A stretch of DNA of 64,000 nucleotides from Frigoribacterium endophyticum. GTDB taxonomy: Bacteria; Actinomycetota; Actinomycetes; Actinomycetales; Microbacteriaceae. The notes under the pieces were generated by a model. The model was not told the origin of the DNA and searched no databases. It saw only the letters and a list, made by a program, of their open reading frames with translations. The position numbers and the translations under genes are program-made. Location: positions 124,001-188,000 of the forward strand of contig NZ_JAAOYV010000001.1 in NCBI RefSeq assembly GCF_011759585.1, in the 5' to 3' direction. This document shows positions 27,487-36,221 of the stretch, in pieces (the stretch's first letter is position 1; every line of letters starts with the position of its first letter).

Positions 27487-28423
27487 GGCGTGCCTCCTCG
27501 GGGGCTCTGGTCGGGTGGGCGGGGTCAGGGGTGACGGTCGCGGGGCCCTCGTCGGCGTCGACGGTGGCCGCCCAGCTGGCGAGCAGGCGGAGGCGCTCCT
27601 CCGTGGGCGAGCCCGGCTCGGCCGCGTAGACGAGCAGGTTCAGCCCCGGCTGGCCCATGGGCTCCATGGCCTCGTAGACCATCTCGAGGTCGCCGACGAC
27701 GGGGTGGGTGAAGCGCTTCTGCCCGGAGACGTGGTGGCGCACCTCGTGGGCTCCCCAACGGACGCGGAACTCGTCGCTGCGGGTCGAGAGCTCGCCCACG
27801 AGGTCGTGCAGGGCGCGGTCGTGCGGGTCGCGGCCCGCCTCGGTGCGGAGGATGGCGACGTTGATGTCGGCCGCGACCGACCAGGAGGGGTAGAAGCGCT
27901 CGGCGAGGTCGCGGTGCAGGAAGACGAAGCGGGCGAGGTTGACCGGGCGCTCGGGCAGCGCGTAGAGGTCGCTGTAGAGGGCGCGGAAGAGCGCGTTCTC
28001 GGCGAGGACGTCCATCCGGCCGTTCCGCAGGAAGGCCGGGCCCGCCGTCACCGAGTCGAGGGTGAGCTGCATCGCCCGCGAGACCCGGCTCGGCGGCCGG
28101 GGCCGACGCCGCGCCGCGAGGGGCGACTCCCGGGCGGCGCGCGCGAGGTCGGCGAGGTGCGCGCGCTCGGCGTCGTCGAGCAGGAGGGCCGTGCCGAGGG
28201 CGTCGAGCACCGCGGCGGAGGCGCCGCCGAGCCGGCCGCGCTCGAGGCGCGTGTAGTACTCGACGCTGACGCCGGCGAGCAGGGCGACCTCGCTGCGGCG
28301 GAGCCCGGGCACGCGGCGGCCGGGGCCGCCCGGCAGCTCGACCTGCTCGGGCCGCACGCGCGCGCGCCGGCTGGTGAGGAAGTCGCGGATCTCGGTCTCC
28401 GTGCTCGTCGCGTCGATGTCCAT
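27458..28423 (-). CDS. HTH transcriptional regulator with MmyB-like ligand domain
   Basis: 321 residues. XRE-type HTH at about 35-95 (GLRRSEVALLAGVSVEYYTRLE, GALLLDDAERAHL-like), followed by the MmyB-like ligand-binding domain (about 115-285: LRNGRMDVLAENALFRALYSD, NLARFVFLHRDLAERFYPSW, GSPTEERLRLLASWA). Members usually control nearby oxidoreductases. Divergent from the hydrolase/GMC oxidoreductase operon, probably its regulator. Confidence 0.9.
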   Translation of the reverse strand: MDIDATSTETEIRDFLTSRRARVRPEQVELPGGPGRRVPGLRRSEVALLAGVSVEYYTRLERGRLGGASAAVLDALGTALLLDDAERAHLADLARAARESPLAARRRPRPPSRVSRAMQLTLDSVTAGPAFLRNGRMDVLAENALFRALYSDLYALPERPVNLARFVFLHRDLAERFYPSWSVAADINVAILRTEAGRDPHDRALHDLVGELSTRSDEFRVRWGAHEVRHHVSGQKRFTHPVVGDLEMVYEAMEPMGQPGLNLLVYAAEPGSPTEERLRLLASWAATVDADEGPATVTPDPAHPTRAPEEARRAERPRPPR

Positions 28424-28560
28424 GCCCACGACGGTACGACGGGACGGCCCCCGGGAGGGCGCCCTGTCAGGGCCCCTCTCCGCCGGCTGGCCGCTCCCGG
28501 AGCGGCCGGGGCCGAGCCCGTACCCCGGCTGCGAGTTCTGTCGGGGGTCGTCCGTACTGT

Positions 28561-28571
28561 CAAGGGGCTTG
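28561..28571. promoter_or_regulatory. Short palindrome in the divergent HTH/hydrolase region
   Basis: CAAG-GGG-CTTG flanked by GTAC on both sides (28554 and 28571), 33 bases before the hydrolase ATG. Possible operator of the divergent HTH regulator; weak evidence. Confidence 0.3.
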
Positions 28572-28603
28572 TACTTCCCTCTCGCGACCCAGTAGGAGAA
28601 CCC

Positions 28604-30091
28604 ATGACGTCGACCGAGACGCGCCCCCTCCCGGTGGCCTTCTGCCTGCACGCCCTCGGGTCGAGCGCGCGCGAGTTCGACGGGGTGGCCGAGCGGCTCC
28701 GCGGCGTGGTCGACGTCGTCGCCCTCGACCTCCCCGGCTTCGGCGACGCCGACACCCGCGACGGCGTCACCGTCGACGACATGGTGCGGCTCGTGACCCG
28801 GCGCATCCGCGAGAGCGGCGCCTCGCGCTGGTTCCTGGTGGGCCACAGCATGGGCGGCAAGATCGCCTCGATCGTCGCGTCGCGCACCCTGGCCGGCAAG
28901 GGCGGGGTGTTCGGCCTCGCCGGCGTCGTGCTGCTCGCGGCCTCCCCGCCGTCGCCCGAGCCGATGGAGGAGGAGCGCCGGGAGGCGATGATCGGCTGGG
29001 TGACCGGCAGCGACGGCGAGGCCGTCGGCGGCGGCGCGGGCACGGGCGCCCTCGACGAGGCCGCCGCCCGCGGGTTCGTCGACGCCAACGTCGGTGCGCC
29101 CCTCGACCCCGCGGCCGACGCGGCCGCCGTCGCCGACGTACGCCGCGCCTCCGGCGAGGCCTGGCAGGCCTGGCTCGAGCAGGGCAGCCGCGAAGACTGG
29201 TCGGCCGAGGTCGGCGTGCTCGACCTCCCCGCCCTGATCGTCGCGGGCGGCGCCGACGGCGACCTCGGCCCGGACGCCCAGCGGCGGGTCAACGGCCCTG
29301 TCTACGCGCGGGCCCGGCACCTCGTGCTCGACGGCGCCGGCCACCTGCTGCCCCTCGAGCGGCCCGACGAGGTGGCCGACGCGGTCGCGACCTTCTGGCG
29401 TGAGCAGGCCGGCGTGGGCCCGGCGCCCTCGCCCGACTTCGTGGCCACCCTCGCCTCCGCCCGCACGACCGCCAAGACGCGCGGCATCCTCGCGCGCCGT
29501 GCCGTGGCCGACGACACCGACTACCGCCCGGTCGTCCTCGACGACCAGCAGCTGACCACGCTCCGCACCCTGGCCGACCTGGTCGTGCCGCAGCGCGGCG
29601 CGGCCATCGACCTGGCGGCCCGCGTCGACGCGCAGCTCGCCCGCGGCGAGGGCGACGGCTGGCGCAACGCCGACCTGCCGAGCGACCCCGAGGCGTACCG
29701 CACGGGCCTCGACGCCCTGGTCGGCGTCACCGCGATGACCGCCGAGCAGCGGTCCGACCTCGTCACGGCCATCGTGGCCGGCGACCCCGACCCCGAGCTG
29801 GTGGCCCACGGCGACAGCGGCGGTGGCAGCTCGCACCACGGCGCCGACGGCGACGACGGGCCGCCGCGTGAGGACGAGGCGCACCCGTTCACGGTCGCGC
29901 AGCTGACAGCCTGGTTCGAAGACGTCCGGGTCGACCTCGTGCGCCAGTGGCTCGCCCACCCGGCCACGATGGAGGAGATCGGCTTCGACGGCTTCGCCAA
30001 CGGCGGCGACGGCCTCCGCATGCAAGGATTCCGCCGGCTCGCCGCCGGTGAACGAGAGGGCTGGGAGCCCCGGATGGAGGTGGTCCGATGA
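28604..30091 (+). CDS. Alpha/beta hydrolase fused to gluconate-dehydrogenase subunit-3-like domain
   Basis: 495 residues, two parts. Residues 1-270 are an alpha/beta hydrolase: FCLHALGSS oxyanion region, nucleophile elbow GHSMGG with Ser82, acid near GGADGDLG, His in GAGHLLPLE. Residues 305-495 resemble gluconate 2-dehydrogenase subunit 3: LTTLRTLADLVVPQ, then LTAWFEDVRVDLVRQWLAHP and FANGGDGLRMQGF. AGGAG precedes ATG 28604. Its stop overlaps the GMC oxidoreductase start (ATGA), so the C-terminal part probably partners that flavoenzyme. The fusion is unusual; no frameshift signs. Confidence 0.85.
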   Translation: MTSTETRPLPVAFCLHALGSSAREFDGVAERLRGVVDVVALDLPGFGDADTRDGVTVDDMVRLVTRRIRESGASRWFLVGHSMGGKIASIVASRTLAGKGGVFGLAGVVLLAASPPSPEPMEEERREAMIGWVTGSDGEAVGGGAGTGALDEAAARGFVDANVGAPLDPAADAAAVADVRRASGEAWQAWLEQGSREDWSAEVGVLDLPALIVAGGADGDLGPDAQRRVNGPVYARARHLVLDGAGHLLPLERPDEVADAVATFWREQAGVGPAPSPDFVATLASARTTAKTRGILARRAVADDTDYRPVVLDDQQLTTLRTLADLVVPQRGAAIDLAARVDAQLARGEGDGWRNADLPSDPEAYRTGLDALVGVTAMTAEQRSDLVTAIVAGDPDPELVAHGDSGGGSSHHGADGDDGPPREDEAHPFTVAQLTAWFEDVRVDLVRQWLAHPATMEEIGFDGFANGGDGLRMQGFRRLAAGEREGWEPRMEVVR

Positions 30092-31686
30092 AGCTGGACG
30101 ACATGACCAGGTACGCCGACGACGAGGTCGTCGACGCCGTGGTGATCGGCACGGGCGCGGGCGGAGCGCCGATCCTCGCCGAGCTGGCGGCGGCCGGGCT
30201 GCGGGTCGTGGCCCTCGAGGCCGGCTCGAACCTCGGCCCCGCCGACTACACGTCGGACGAGGCGGAGGCGGTGGTCATCAACTGGATGGACGAGCGCCTC
30301 AGCGGCGGCGAGACCCCCACGGCCTTCGGGCAGAACAACTCGGGCAAGGGCGTCGGCGGCTCGACCCTGCACTGGGGCGCGTTCACGCCCCGCCCCGACC
30401 CGCGCGACCTCACGCTGGGCTCGCTCACGGGCCAGGGCGTCGACTGGCCCGTCGACCACGACGAGCTGATCGGCTACGTCGAGCGGGTGGAGCGCTTCGT
30501 CGGGGTCTCCGGCCCCGCCGAGTACCCGTGGGACGCTTCGCGGTCGTACGAGCTCCCGCCGCCCGCGCGCAACGCGTCGAGCGACATGATGCTGCGCGGC
30601 TGCGAGGCCCTCGGGATCCGCGCGACCGACGCCCCCGCGGCGCTGGTCACCCGCGACTGGAGCCAGGAGGGCGGCGGCCTCCGCCAGGCCTGCGTGAACT
30701 GCGGCGGCTGCCACCAGGGCTGCCGCAACGGCGCCAAGGTCAGCATGGACACCACCTACCTGCCGAAGGCAGTCCGTGACGGCGCGGAGATCCGCGCCGA
30801 CTCGGTGGTCACGGGCATCGAGCTCGACGACGCGGGCGAGGTCTCGGCCGTCGTCTACGTCCGCGACGGCGTCGAGCACCGCCAGCGGACGGCAGCCCTC
30901 TTCCTCTGCGCCGGCGGCGTCGAGACGCCCCGCCTCCTGCTGCACACGGGGCTCGCGAACAGCAGCGGCCAGGTCGGCAAGAACTTCATGGCGCACGGCG
31001 CCACGCAGGTCTGGGCGACCTTCGACGACGAGATGCGCGGCCACCGCGGCTACCCGTCGTCGATCATCTCGGAGGACTTCTACCGGCCCGAGGGCGCCGA
31101 CTTCGTCGGCGGCTACCTCATCCAGAGCCTCGGCGTCATGCCCCTGACCCTCGCGACGACCCTCGCCCGCGGTGCGGGCCTCTGGGGCAGCGAGCTCGTC
31201 GACGCGATGCACTCGTACCGCTACATGGCGGGCGTGGGCATCAACGCGGAGTGCCTGCCGTACGAGCAGAACACCCTCGAGCTGACCGACGAGCTCGACG
31301 CCTTCGGCGTGCCCAAGGTCGTCGTGACCTTCACCCCCGGCGAGAACGAGAAGGCGCTCGACCGTCACGCCGTCCGCACCATGACGGCCATCGTCGAGGC
31401 CGCCGGCGGGCGCGACCTCCGGGTGCTCGCCCGCACGGCCCACACGATCGGCACCTGCCGCATGGGCACCGACCCGGCGGAGGCCGTGGTCGACGCCGAG
31501 GGGCGCAGCTTCGACGTGCCCAACCTGTGGGTCTGCGACAACTCGGTGTTCCCGAGCGCCGTCGTCGCGAACCCGGCGCTGACGATCATGGCTCTCGGCC
31601 TGCGGACGGCCGAGCGGTACCTCGCCTCGGTCGGCATCACCGCCTCCGCGGCGGAGACGACGAGCCACGAGGTCGTCGCGGCCTAG
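30088..31686 (+). CDS. GMC family FAD oxidoreductase (gluconate dehydrogenase-like)
   Basis: 532 residues. FAD-binding VVIGTGAGGAPILAELAAAG near residue 18; GKGVGGSTLHWGAF; a Cys cluster CVNCGGCHQGCRNGAK at about 206, seen in membrane dehydrogenase relatives; the C-terminal active-site region AHTIGTCRMG and NSVFPSAVVANPALTIMAL. Oxidises a sugar or alcohol and passes electrons on. Co-translated with the preceding fusion protein, which supplies a subunit-3-like domain. No cytochrome subunit is adjacent. Confidence 0.92.
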   Translation: MKLDDMTRYADDEVVDAVVIGTGAGGAPILAELAAAGLRVVALEAGSNLGPADYTSDEAEAVVINWMDERLSGGETPTAFGQNNSGKGVGGSTLHWGAFTPRPDPRDLTLGSLTGQGVDWPVDHDELIGYVERVERFVGVSGPAEYPWDASRSYELPPPARNASSDMMLRGCEALGIRATDAPAALVTRDWSQEGGGLRQACVNCGGCHQGCRNGAKVSMDTTYLPKAVRDGAEIRADSVVTGIELDDAGEVSAVVYVRDGVEHRQRTAALFLCAGGVETPRLLLHTGLANSSGQVGKNFMAHGATQVWATFDDEMRGHRGYPSSIISEDFYRPEGADFVGGYLIQSLGVMPLTLATTLARGAGLWGSELVDAMHSYRYMAGVGINAECLPYEQNTLELTDELDAFGVPKVVVTFTPGENEKALDRHAVRTMTAIVEAAGGRDLRVLARTAHTIGTCRMGTDPAEAVVDAEGRSFDVPNLWVCDNSVFPSAVVANPALTIMALGLRTAERYLASVGITASAAETTSHEVVAA

Positions 31687-31691
31687 CCGCA

Positions 31692-31764
31692 GTCGCATCG
31701 AGGTGACTCGTCCTGGCCCCTCCGCCGCTGCGGAGGCCCAGGACGGGTCACCTCGATGTGCGAC
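31692..31764. repeat. Long near-perfect hairpin between convergent genes
   Basis: Left arm begins GTCGCATCGAGGTGAC; right arm ends GTCACCTCGATGTGCGAC. The inner stem CCTCCGC/GCGGAGG closes a CGCT loop. About 33 pairs with a 2-base bulge and one mismatch. Likely bidirectional terminator, possibly a mobile palindromic element related in layout to the repeats at 14882 and 47927. Confidence 0.75.
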
Positions 31765-31786
31765 GCGCCGCGTTGCGCGCGCCGCC

Positions 31787-32755
31787 TCAGCGGCGCAGCC
31801 AGGCGTCGACGAGGAGGTCGCCGCGGATCTCGCGCAGCCGGTCGAGCAGCAGCGGCACCGTCGTGCGCCCCAGGCCGCCGACCTGCAGGTCGTACGGCCC
31901 GAGCGCGGGCAGCTTCCCGGTCCGCACGCGCACCACCTCCCAGCCGACGCCGCGCAGGGCGCGGTCCTTGCGACGATCGGCGTCCTCGCGCTTCCCCACG
32001 TGCTCGAGCCCGTGCCGCCCGGTGCTGTCGTACTCGATCGCCACCCGCAGCTCGGGCAGCACGATGTCGGGCCAGGCCTCGACGTGGTCGAAGAACGGCT
32101 TGCCGAGCCGGACGGCGTTCTGCCCCGGCGTGAACTCCAGCCGCTCGGTCAGATCGGCCCGCAGCTGGGCCTCGACGGCGGAGGCCGGGGGCGGTGCGCA
32201 GCTGCTGACGAACGGCTCGCCCGGCGGCAGGTCGGGCGTCGCGCGGCAGAGCCCGGGGGAGGCGCGGGGCGCGCGGGACCGCACCGGTCGCCCGCCCGAG
32301 GCGCCTGCCGTCGACCGCCGGTTCGCCCAGGTCGCCTCGAGCTCGCGGCCCCGCGTCGATGCTCCGCTCGGCTGGGCCACGGGCCCGGTGACGAGGGGGC
32401 TGTCGCCCGGCAGGCGCACCGTCGCCGCCATCGGCAGGCTCGGCGTGCGGGGCCGGGCGAGCTCGGTGCAGTCGGGGCACCACGACGACCGCCGTCGCTC
32501 GCGGCCCGGCCGCGAGCGCTGCTCGTCAGGCGTCGCCACGACGAGGTGGCCGGCGTCGCAGAGCCAGGTGAGCCACACGTCGGCGGCGGGCGGGATCTGC
32601 GTCAGCACGACGCCGCCGTTGAACTCGGGCCGGTACTGCCGGACCAGCACGGGGAACGACGCCCACGCCTCGCGGAACCGCCCGACCTCGTAGGGCACGT
32701 CGGTGCCGCGCGACCACTGGCGTCGCGCCCACCACCTCGCGATCGGTTCCGGCAC
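31787..32755 (-). CDS. Zinc-ribbon protein with PD-(D/E)XK endonuclease-like domain
   Basis: 322 residues. The N-terminal treble-clef/zinc-ribbon part (WLTWLCDAGHLVV, then WCPDC) resembles DUF4379. The C-terminal 110 residues look like a Vsr/DUF559-type nuclease: PDIVLPELRVAIEYDSTGRH and DRRKDRALRGVGWEVVRVR, with the Asp, Glu-x-Asp and Lys positions expected. Probable DNA endonuclease of unknown target, single gene without a methylase. GTG start at 32755. Confidence 0.75.
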   Translation of the reverse strand: MPEPIARWWARRQWSRGTDVPYEVGRFREAWASFPVLVRQYRPEFNGGVVLTQIPPAADVWLTWLCDAGHLVVATPDEQRSRPGRERRRSSWCPDCTELARPRTPSLPMAATVRLPGDSPLVTGPVAQPSGASTRGRELEATWANRRSTAGASGGRPVRSRAPRASPGLCRATPDLPPGEPFVSSCAPPPASAVEAQLRADLTERLEFTPGQNAVRLGKPFFDHVEAWPDIVLPELRVAIEYDSTGRHGLEHVGKREDADRRKDRALRGVGWEVVRVRTGKLPALGPYDLQVGGLGRTTVPLLLDRLREIRGDLLVDAWLRR

Positions 32756-32804
32756 GGCGTCACGCTAGCCGCGGCCTCCGACACCGGCCTCGCACCGGCC
32801 GGGC

Positions 32805-33656
32805 TCAGCGCCCCAGGTGGGGCAGCACCGCGCGGATCGTCGTCAGCACGCCGCCCTCGGTGTTCGCGGGGGCCCCGTGGCGGGCGCGCTCGCGCACGAG
32901 CGGGTGCGCGTTCTCGACGGCGTACGACCAGCCGGCCGCCTCGACGAGCTCGAGGTCGTTGAGGTAGTCGCCGAAGGCCATCGTCTGCTCGCGGGTCACG
33001 CCGAGCTCACGCTGCAGCCGCTCGAGGGCGCGGCCCTTGTTCACGCCGCGGCGCATGACGTCGACCCAGTTCGCACCGGAGACGACGACGTCGACGTCGA
33101 GCCCCAGGGCCCGGACCGCCGGCCCGGTGCGCTCCTCGGCGCGGCCGTGGTCGTAGACCGCGAGCTTCAGCACGTCGTCGTGGCGGGAGGCCTCGAGCAC
33201 GTCGTCGACGACCTCGAGGGCCGCGTAGTAGCGCTGCACGTGCGAGACGAACTCGGGGTCGACCCGCTCGATGTACGCCGACCTGGCCCCGCAGACGACC
33301 AGCCCGGCGGCCGGCTGGGCGTCGCCCGCACCGCCGACGCCCGCCTCCCCGCGGGCCCAGGCCACGACCGGGGCGACGCTCTCGCGGTCGAGGGGCTCGA
33401 TCGCGATCGTCACGCCCTCCCGCACGACGTTCGTGCCGTTCTCGGCGATGAAGACGAGGCCCGGACGCTCGCCGAAGACCTCGACGAGCGTCTGGTACTG
33501 GCGCCCGCTCGCGGGGGCGAACAGGACGCCGGCCCGCTCGAGGTCGTCGAGCAGCGGCCAGAAGGCGTCGGGCACGTTCCCGTCGCCGTCGAGCAGGGTG
33601 CCGTCCATGTCGCTGGCCACGAGTCGGATGTCGGGGATGTCGTCGGTCACGGTCAC
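32805..33656 (-). CDS. HAD superfamily phosphatase (Cof-type)
   Basis: 283 residues. Motif I SDMDGTLLDGDG with the nucleophile Asp, motif II APASGRQ, Lys in GVNKGRALERL, and motif IV FGDYLNDLELVEAAG. The C2 cap lies between. Cof-type members dephosphorylate sugar phosphates or flavin precursors. GTG 33656 or 33650 are both possible starts; no clear ribosome site separates them. Confidence 0.9.
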   Translation of the reverse strand: MTVTDDIPDIRLVASDMDGTLLDGDGNVPDAFWPLLDDLERAGVLFAPASGRQYQTLVEVFGERPGLVFIAENGTNVVREGVTIAIEPLDRESVAPVVAWARGEAGVGGAGDAQPAAGLVVCGARSAYIERVDPEFVSHVQRYYAALEVVDDVLEASRHDDVLKLAVYDHGRAEERTGPAVRALGLDVDVVVSGANWVDVMRRGVNKGRALERLQRELGVTREQTMAFGDYLNDLELVEAAGWSYAVENAHPLVRERARHGAPANTEGGVLTTIRAVLPHLGR

Positions 33657-33869
33657 CCACTCTGCCGCACCGGGGCGGGTGGCCGGCACCGCGCCTCCTC
33701 GGGGCCGTCGAGGGGGCGCGGGGCCCGCCGCGCCTCCGGGACACCCCGTGCGCCCTGCGGACGAGCCAGGTCGGGGCTGGCGGGCCGCACGGGTGAAAGC
33801 GCGGGTGGACAGGGGCGTCCACGCCCGGAGAGCCCGGGGAGCGGGGCCGACCGTCGACAGACTGGAGGG

Positions 33870-34448
33870 ATGGTCCTCGACATCCTCGTCCTCGCGACGC
33901 TCCAGGAGGGGCCCCTGCACGGCTACGAGCTCAAGCGCCGCGTGGTGCGGCCGAGCCTCTCGACGGTCAGCAACAACTCGCTGTACCCGGCGCTCCGCCG
34001 CTTCGAGGAGAGCGGTGCGGTCACCGTCGCGGTCGAGCAGCAGGAGGGGCGCCCGGCCCGTCGCACCTACAGCCTCACCGAGGTGGGCCGCCGCCAGCTG
34101 GTCGAGCGCATCTCGACGCTGCCGGCCGAGAAGGCCGCGAACGACGAGGAGTTCGCCGTCCGCTTCGGCCTCTTCGACCAGGTCGGGCCGGAGGCGCGGG
34201 TCGCCGTGCTGCGCGAGCGCCTGTCCGCCGTCGAGCACAAGCTGGCGACCGCCCGCGAGCTCGTCACCGCCCACGACGCGCACTCGCCCGCCAGCCACCG
34301 CGACCTCGCCGCGGCCCGCCTCGTGGCCGTCCTGGACGACGAGCGTCGGTGGACGGCGGAGCTCATCGCCGCCGAGGCCGGTCGGGCCGACCCGGACGCG
34401 CGGAGCGCGGAGAGCGGAGCCCCCGCCGTCGCCAGGCTCCTCGGCTAG
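33870..34448 (+). CDS. PadR family transcriptional regulator
   Basis: 192 residues. Winged helix (ILVLATLQEGPLHGYELKRR, NSLYPALRRFEESGAV, GRPARRTYSLTEVGRRQL), then a C-terminal helical dimerisation region of the Vir_act_alpha_C type. ATG 33870 with GGAGGG close upstream. Target unknown; no transporter adjoins it. Confidence 0.92.
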   Translation: MVLDILVLATLQEGPLHGYELKRRVVRPSLSTVSNNSLYPALRRFEESGAVTVAVEQQEGRPARRTYSLTEVGRRQLVERISTLPAEKAANDEEFAVRFGLFDQVGPEARVAVLRERLSAVEHKLATARELVTAHDAHSPASHRDLAAARLVAVLDDERRWTAELIAAEAGRADPDARSAESGAPAVARLLG

Positions 34449-34455
34449 TCCCTGG

Positions 34456-34575
34456 TAGACTAGGTGACCGTGGGCATCGTCCACAGGGCGCCTTCGGGTG
34501 GCGCCCGAGAGGAACGGTCATTCGGGTCTGTTCCTCTCCGCTCCTCCATGCCACGTCGGGTGTGCATGGAGGGGC
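34456..34575 (+). ncRNA. Candidate structured RNA after the PadR gene
   Basis: After a -10-like TAGACT (34456) come: GTGACCGT (34464) complementary to ACGGTCAT (34514); hairpin GGGCGCC/GGCGCCC (34486-34506) with a TTCGGGT loop; GAGAGGAAC (34507) complementary to GTTCCTCTC (34530), which would form a pseudoknot or an alternative to the first helix; and hairpin CTCCATGC/GCATGGAG (34544-34571). No plus-strand gene follows, so it may be a stand-alone RNA, antisense to the 3' end of the kinase gene. Confidence 0.45.
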
Positions 34576-36221
34576 GTCTCCGTCTGTGCTGAAGAGCTCT
34601 GGGCTGCCGCCGACTGCGTGGCCGACCGGGTCGTGGCCGACCGGGTCGTGGCCGACCGGGCCGCGGCCGGCAGCCGCAGCTCGAAGCGCGCGCCGCCGAG
34701 CCCCGGGTCGGCCCCGCCGCCCGCGGCCCGCGGCAGGCACACCACGTCGCCGCCGTGCGCCCGGGCGATCGCGCGCGCGATGGGCAGCCCGAGCCCCGAC
34801 CCGCCGTCGCCGCGCGCGCGGGCCTCGTCGAGGCGCACGAGCCGGTCGAAGACGCGCTCGCGGTCGGCGTCGTCCACGCCCCGGCCGTCGTCGTCGACCC
34901 GCACGACCACCTCGGCCGTGTCGTCGACCCCGCGGCTCGCCACCGAGACCCGCACCGACGACCGCGCGTGGCGCACGGCGTTGTCGAGGAGGTTGCCGAC
35001 GACCTGCCCGAGCCGGTCGGGGTCGCCGGCCACGGGCGGCACCGGCCCGCTCGTCACGACCTCGACGGCCACGTCGCCGCCGCGCACCCGCTGACGCTCG
35101 GCCGCCCCGCGCGCCACCCCGGCCACGTCGAGGGGGCGGGGGTCGAGCGCGAGACCCTCGTCGAGCCGGGCCATCAGCAGCATGTCGCCGATCAGCCGCC
35201 CGGCCCGCAGCGACTCCCGCACCACGTGCACCGTGAGGCGCTCCCGTTCGTCGTCGTCCAGCTGCGCCCGCACGAGCGTGTCAGCGGCGGCCTGGATGCC
35301 GGTGACCGGGGTGCGCAGCTCGTGGGCAGCGTCCGACACGAACGACCGCAGCCGCGCCTCCGCGGCCAGCGCCGCCCCCTCGGCCCGCTCCAGGTCGTCG
35401 AGCATCTCGTCGAAGGCGGCCGCCGTGCGCCCCAGCTCGGTGGTCGGGCGCGTGGGCCGCAGGCGACGACCGCGGTCGCCGCCGGAGATGGAGCGCGCGA
35501 CGGCCGTCATGCGCTCGAGGGGCCGGAGCGTCCGCCGCACGACGAGCACGAGTGCTCCCGCCGCGAGCAACAGGAAGGCCGCCGACGCCCCGAGCAGCAC
35601 CCCGCGCAGGGTGGCGAGCGTGTCGTCGATCGAGCTGGTGCCCGCGGTCAGCGCCAGCTCGGTGCCGTCGCTGAGCACGGCCTCGTAGTGGATGAGGTCG
35701 CCGTCGTCGGCGACCGAGCTCGAGGTCACCGACACCGTCGCGTCGCGGCTGGCGGGTTCCGTGCTGGTGGGGTCGGGCGGCGTCGTGCCCCCGGAGCCGG
35801 TCGTCCCGCCGGTGGCGCTGCCGGAGTCGCGGGGCCCGCCCGCCGGGCCCGGCAGCTCCCCGAGAGGGTCGGCACCCGGCCCCGCCCTCAGGTCGTCGGG
35901 GCTGGGCCCGGCCGTCACCGCGCCTCCGTCCGGGCTGGTGACGACGACGGAGACGCCCTGGGCCGAGAGCCGGTCGGCCAGGTCGTCGTCGTCGACCGTG
36001 CCGACGAGCGCGGCGGCCGCGGCGGCGCGGTCGCCGAGGCGCTCGACGACCTGGGCACGGAGCCGGTCGCCGACGAGGGCCTGGACGGTCAGCGCGAGGG
36101 CGAGCAGCAGGACGGCGAGGAGGGCGGTCACGGCGACGACCGTCCGGGTCCGCAGCGAGCCGGTGCGGAGCGGGGCCCCGGGCACCGGCCCCGGGCGGCC
36201 TCGCGGCGCGGGGGGCGTCAC
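34518..36221 (-). CDS. Sensor histidine kinase
   Basis: 567 residues. TM1 about 28-48, extracytoplasmic Gly/Pro/Thr-rich sensor to about 205, TM2 about 207-228, HAMP, HisKA with SDAAHELRTPVTG (His300), N box NLLDNAVRHA, and GSGLGLPIARAIARAHGG. It phosphorylates the response regulator whose stop overlaps its GTG start. The last ~40 residues (RSATT repeats onward) are outside the ATPase domain and read through the antisense of a structured element, so the natural end may be younger than the domain. Confidence 0.93.
   Translation of the reverse strand: MTPPAPRGRPGPVPGAPLRTGSLRTRTVVAVTALLAVLLLALALTVQALVGDRLRAQVVERLGDRAAAAAALVGTVDDDDLADRLSAQGVSVVVTSPDGGAVTAGPSPDDLRAGPGADPLGELPGPAGGPRDSGSATGGTTGSGGTTPPDPTSTEPASRDATVSVTSSSVADDGDLIHYEAVLSDGTELALTAGTSSIDDTLATLRGVLLGASAAFLLLAAGALVLVVRRTLRPLERMTAVARSISGGDRGRRLRPTRPTTELGRTAAAFDEMLDDLERAEGAALAAEARLRSFVSDAAHELRTPVTGIQAAADTLVRAQLDDDERERLTVHVVRESLRAGRLIGDMLLMARLDEGLALDPRPLDVAGVARGAAERQRVRGGDVAVEVVTSGPVPPVAGDPDRLGQVVGNLLDNAVRHARSSVRVSVASRGVDDTAEVVVRVDDDGRGVDDADRERVFDRLVRLDEARARGDGGSGLGLPIARAIARAHGGDVVCLPRAAGGGADPGLGGARFELRLPAAARSATTRSATTRSATQSAAAQSSSAQTETPLHAHPTWHGGAERNRPE
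34618..34662. repeat. Three tandem 15-bp repeats in the kinase tail
   Basis: Three copies of GTGGCCGACCGGGTC, the third with one change. On the minus strand they encode RSATT repeats at the kinase C-terminus. In-frame length (15), so copy number could vary without a frameshift. Confidence 0.85.

Noticed and set aside
34456-34575. Leader of infC or a ribosomal protein gene
   Set aside because: The leader-like fold suggested this, but no ribosomal or IF3 gene follows on the plus strand.
34618-34662. CRISPR-like repeat
   Set aside because: Three directly abutting 15-base units with no spacers, inside a coding frame; a simple tandem repeat.
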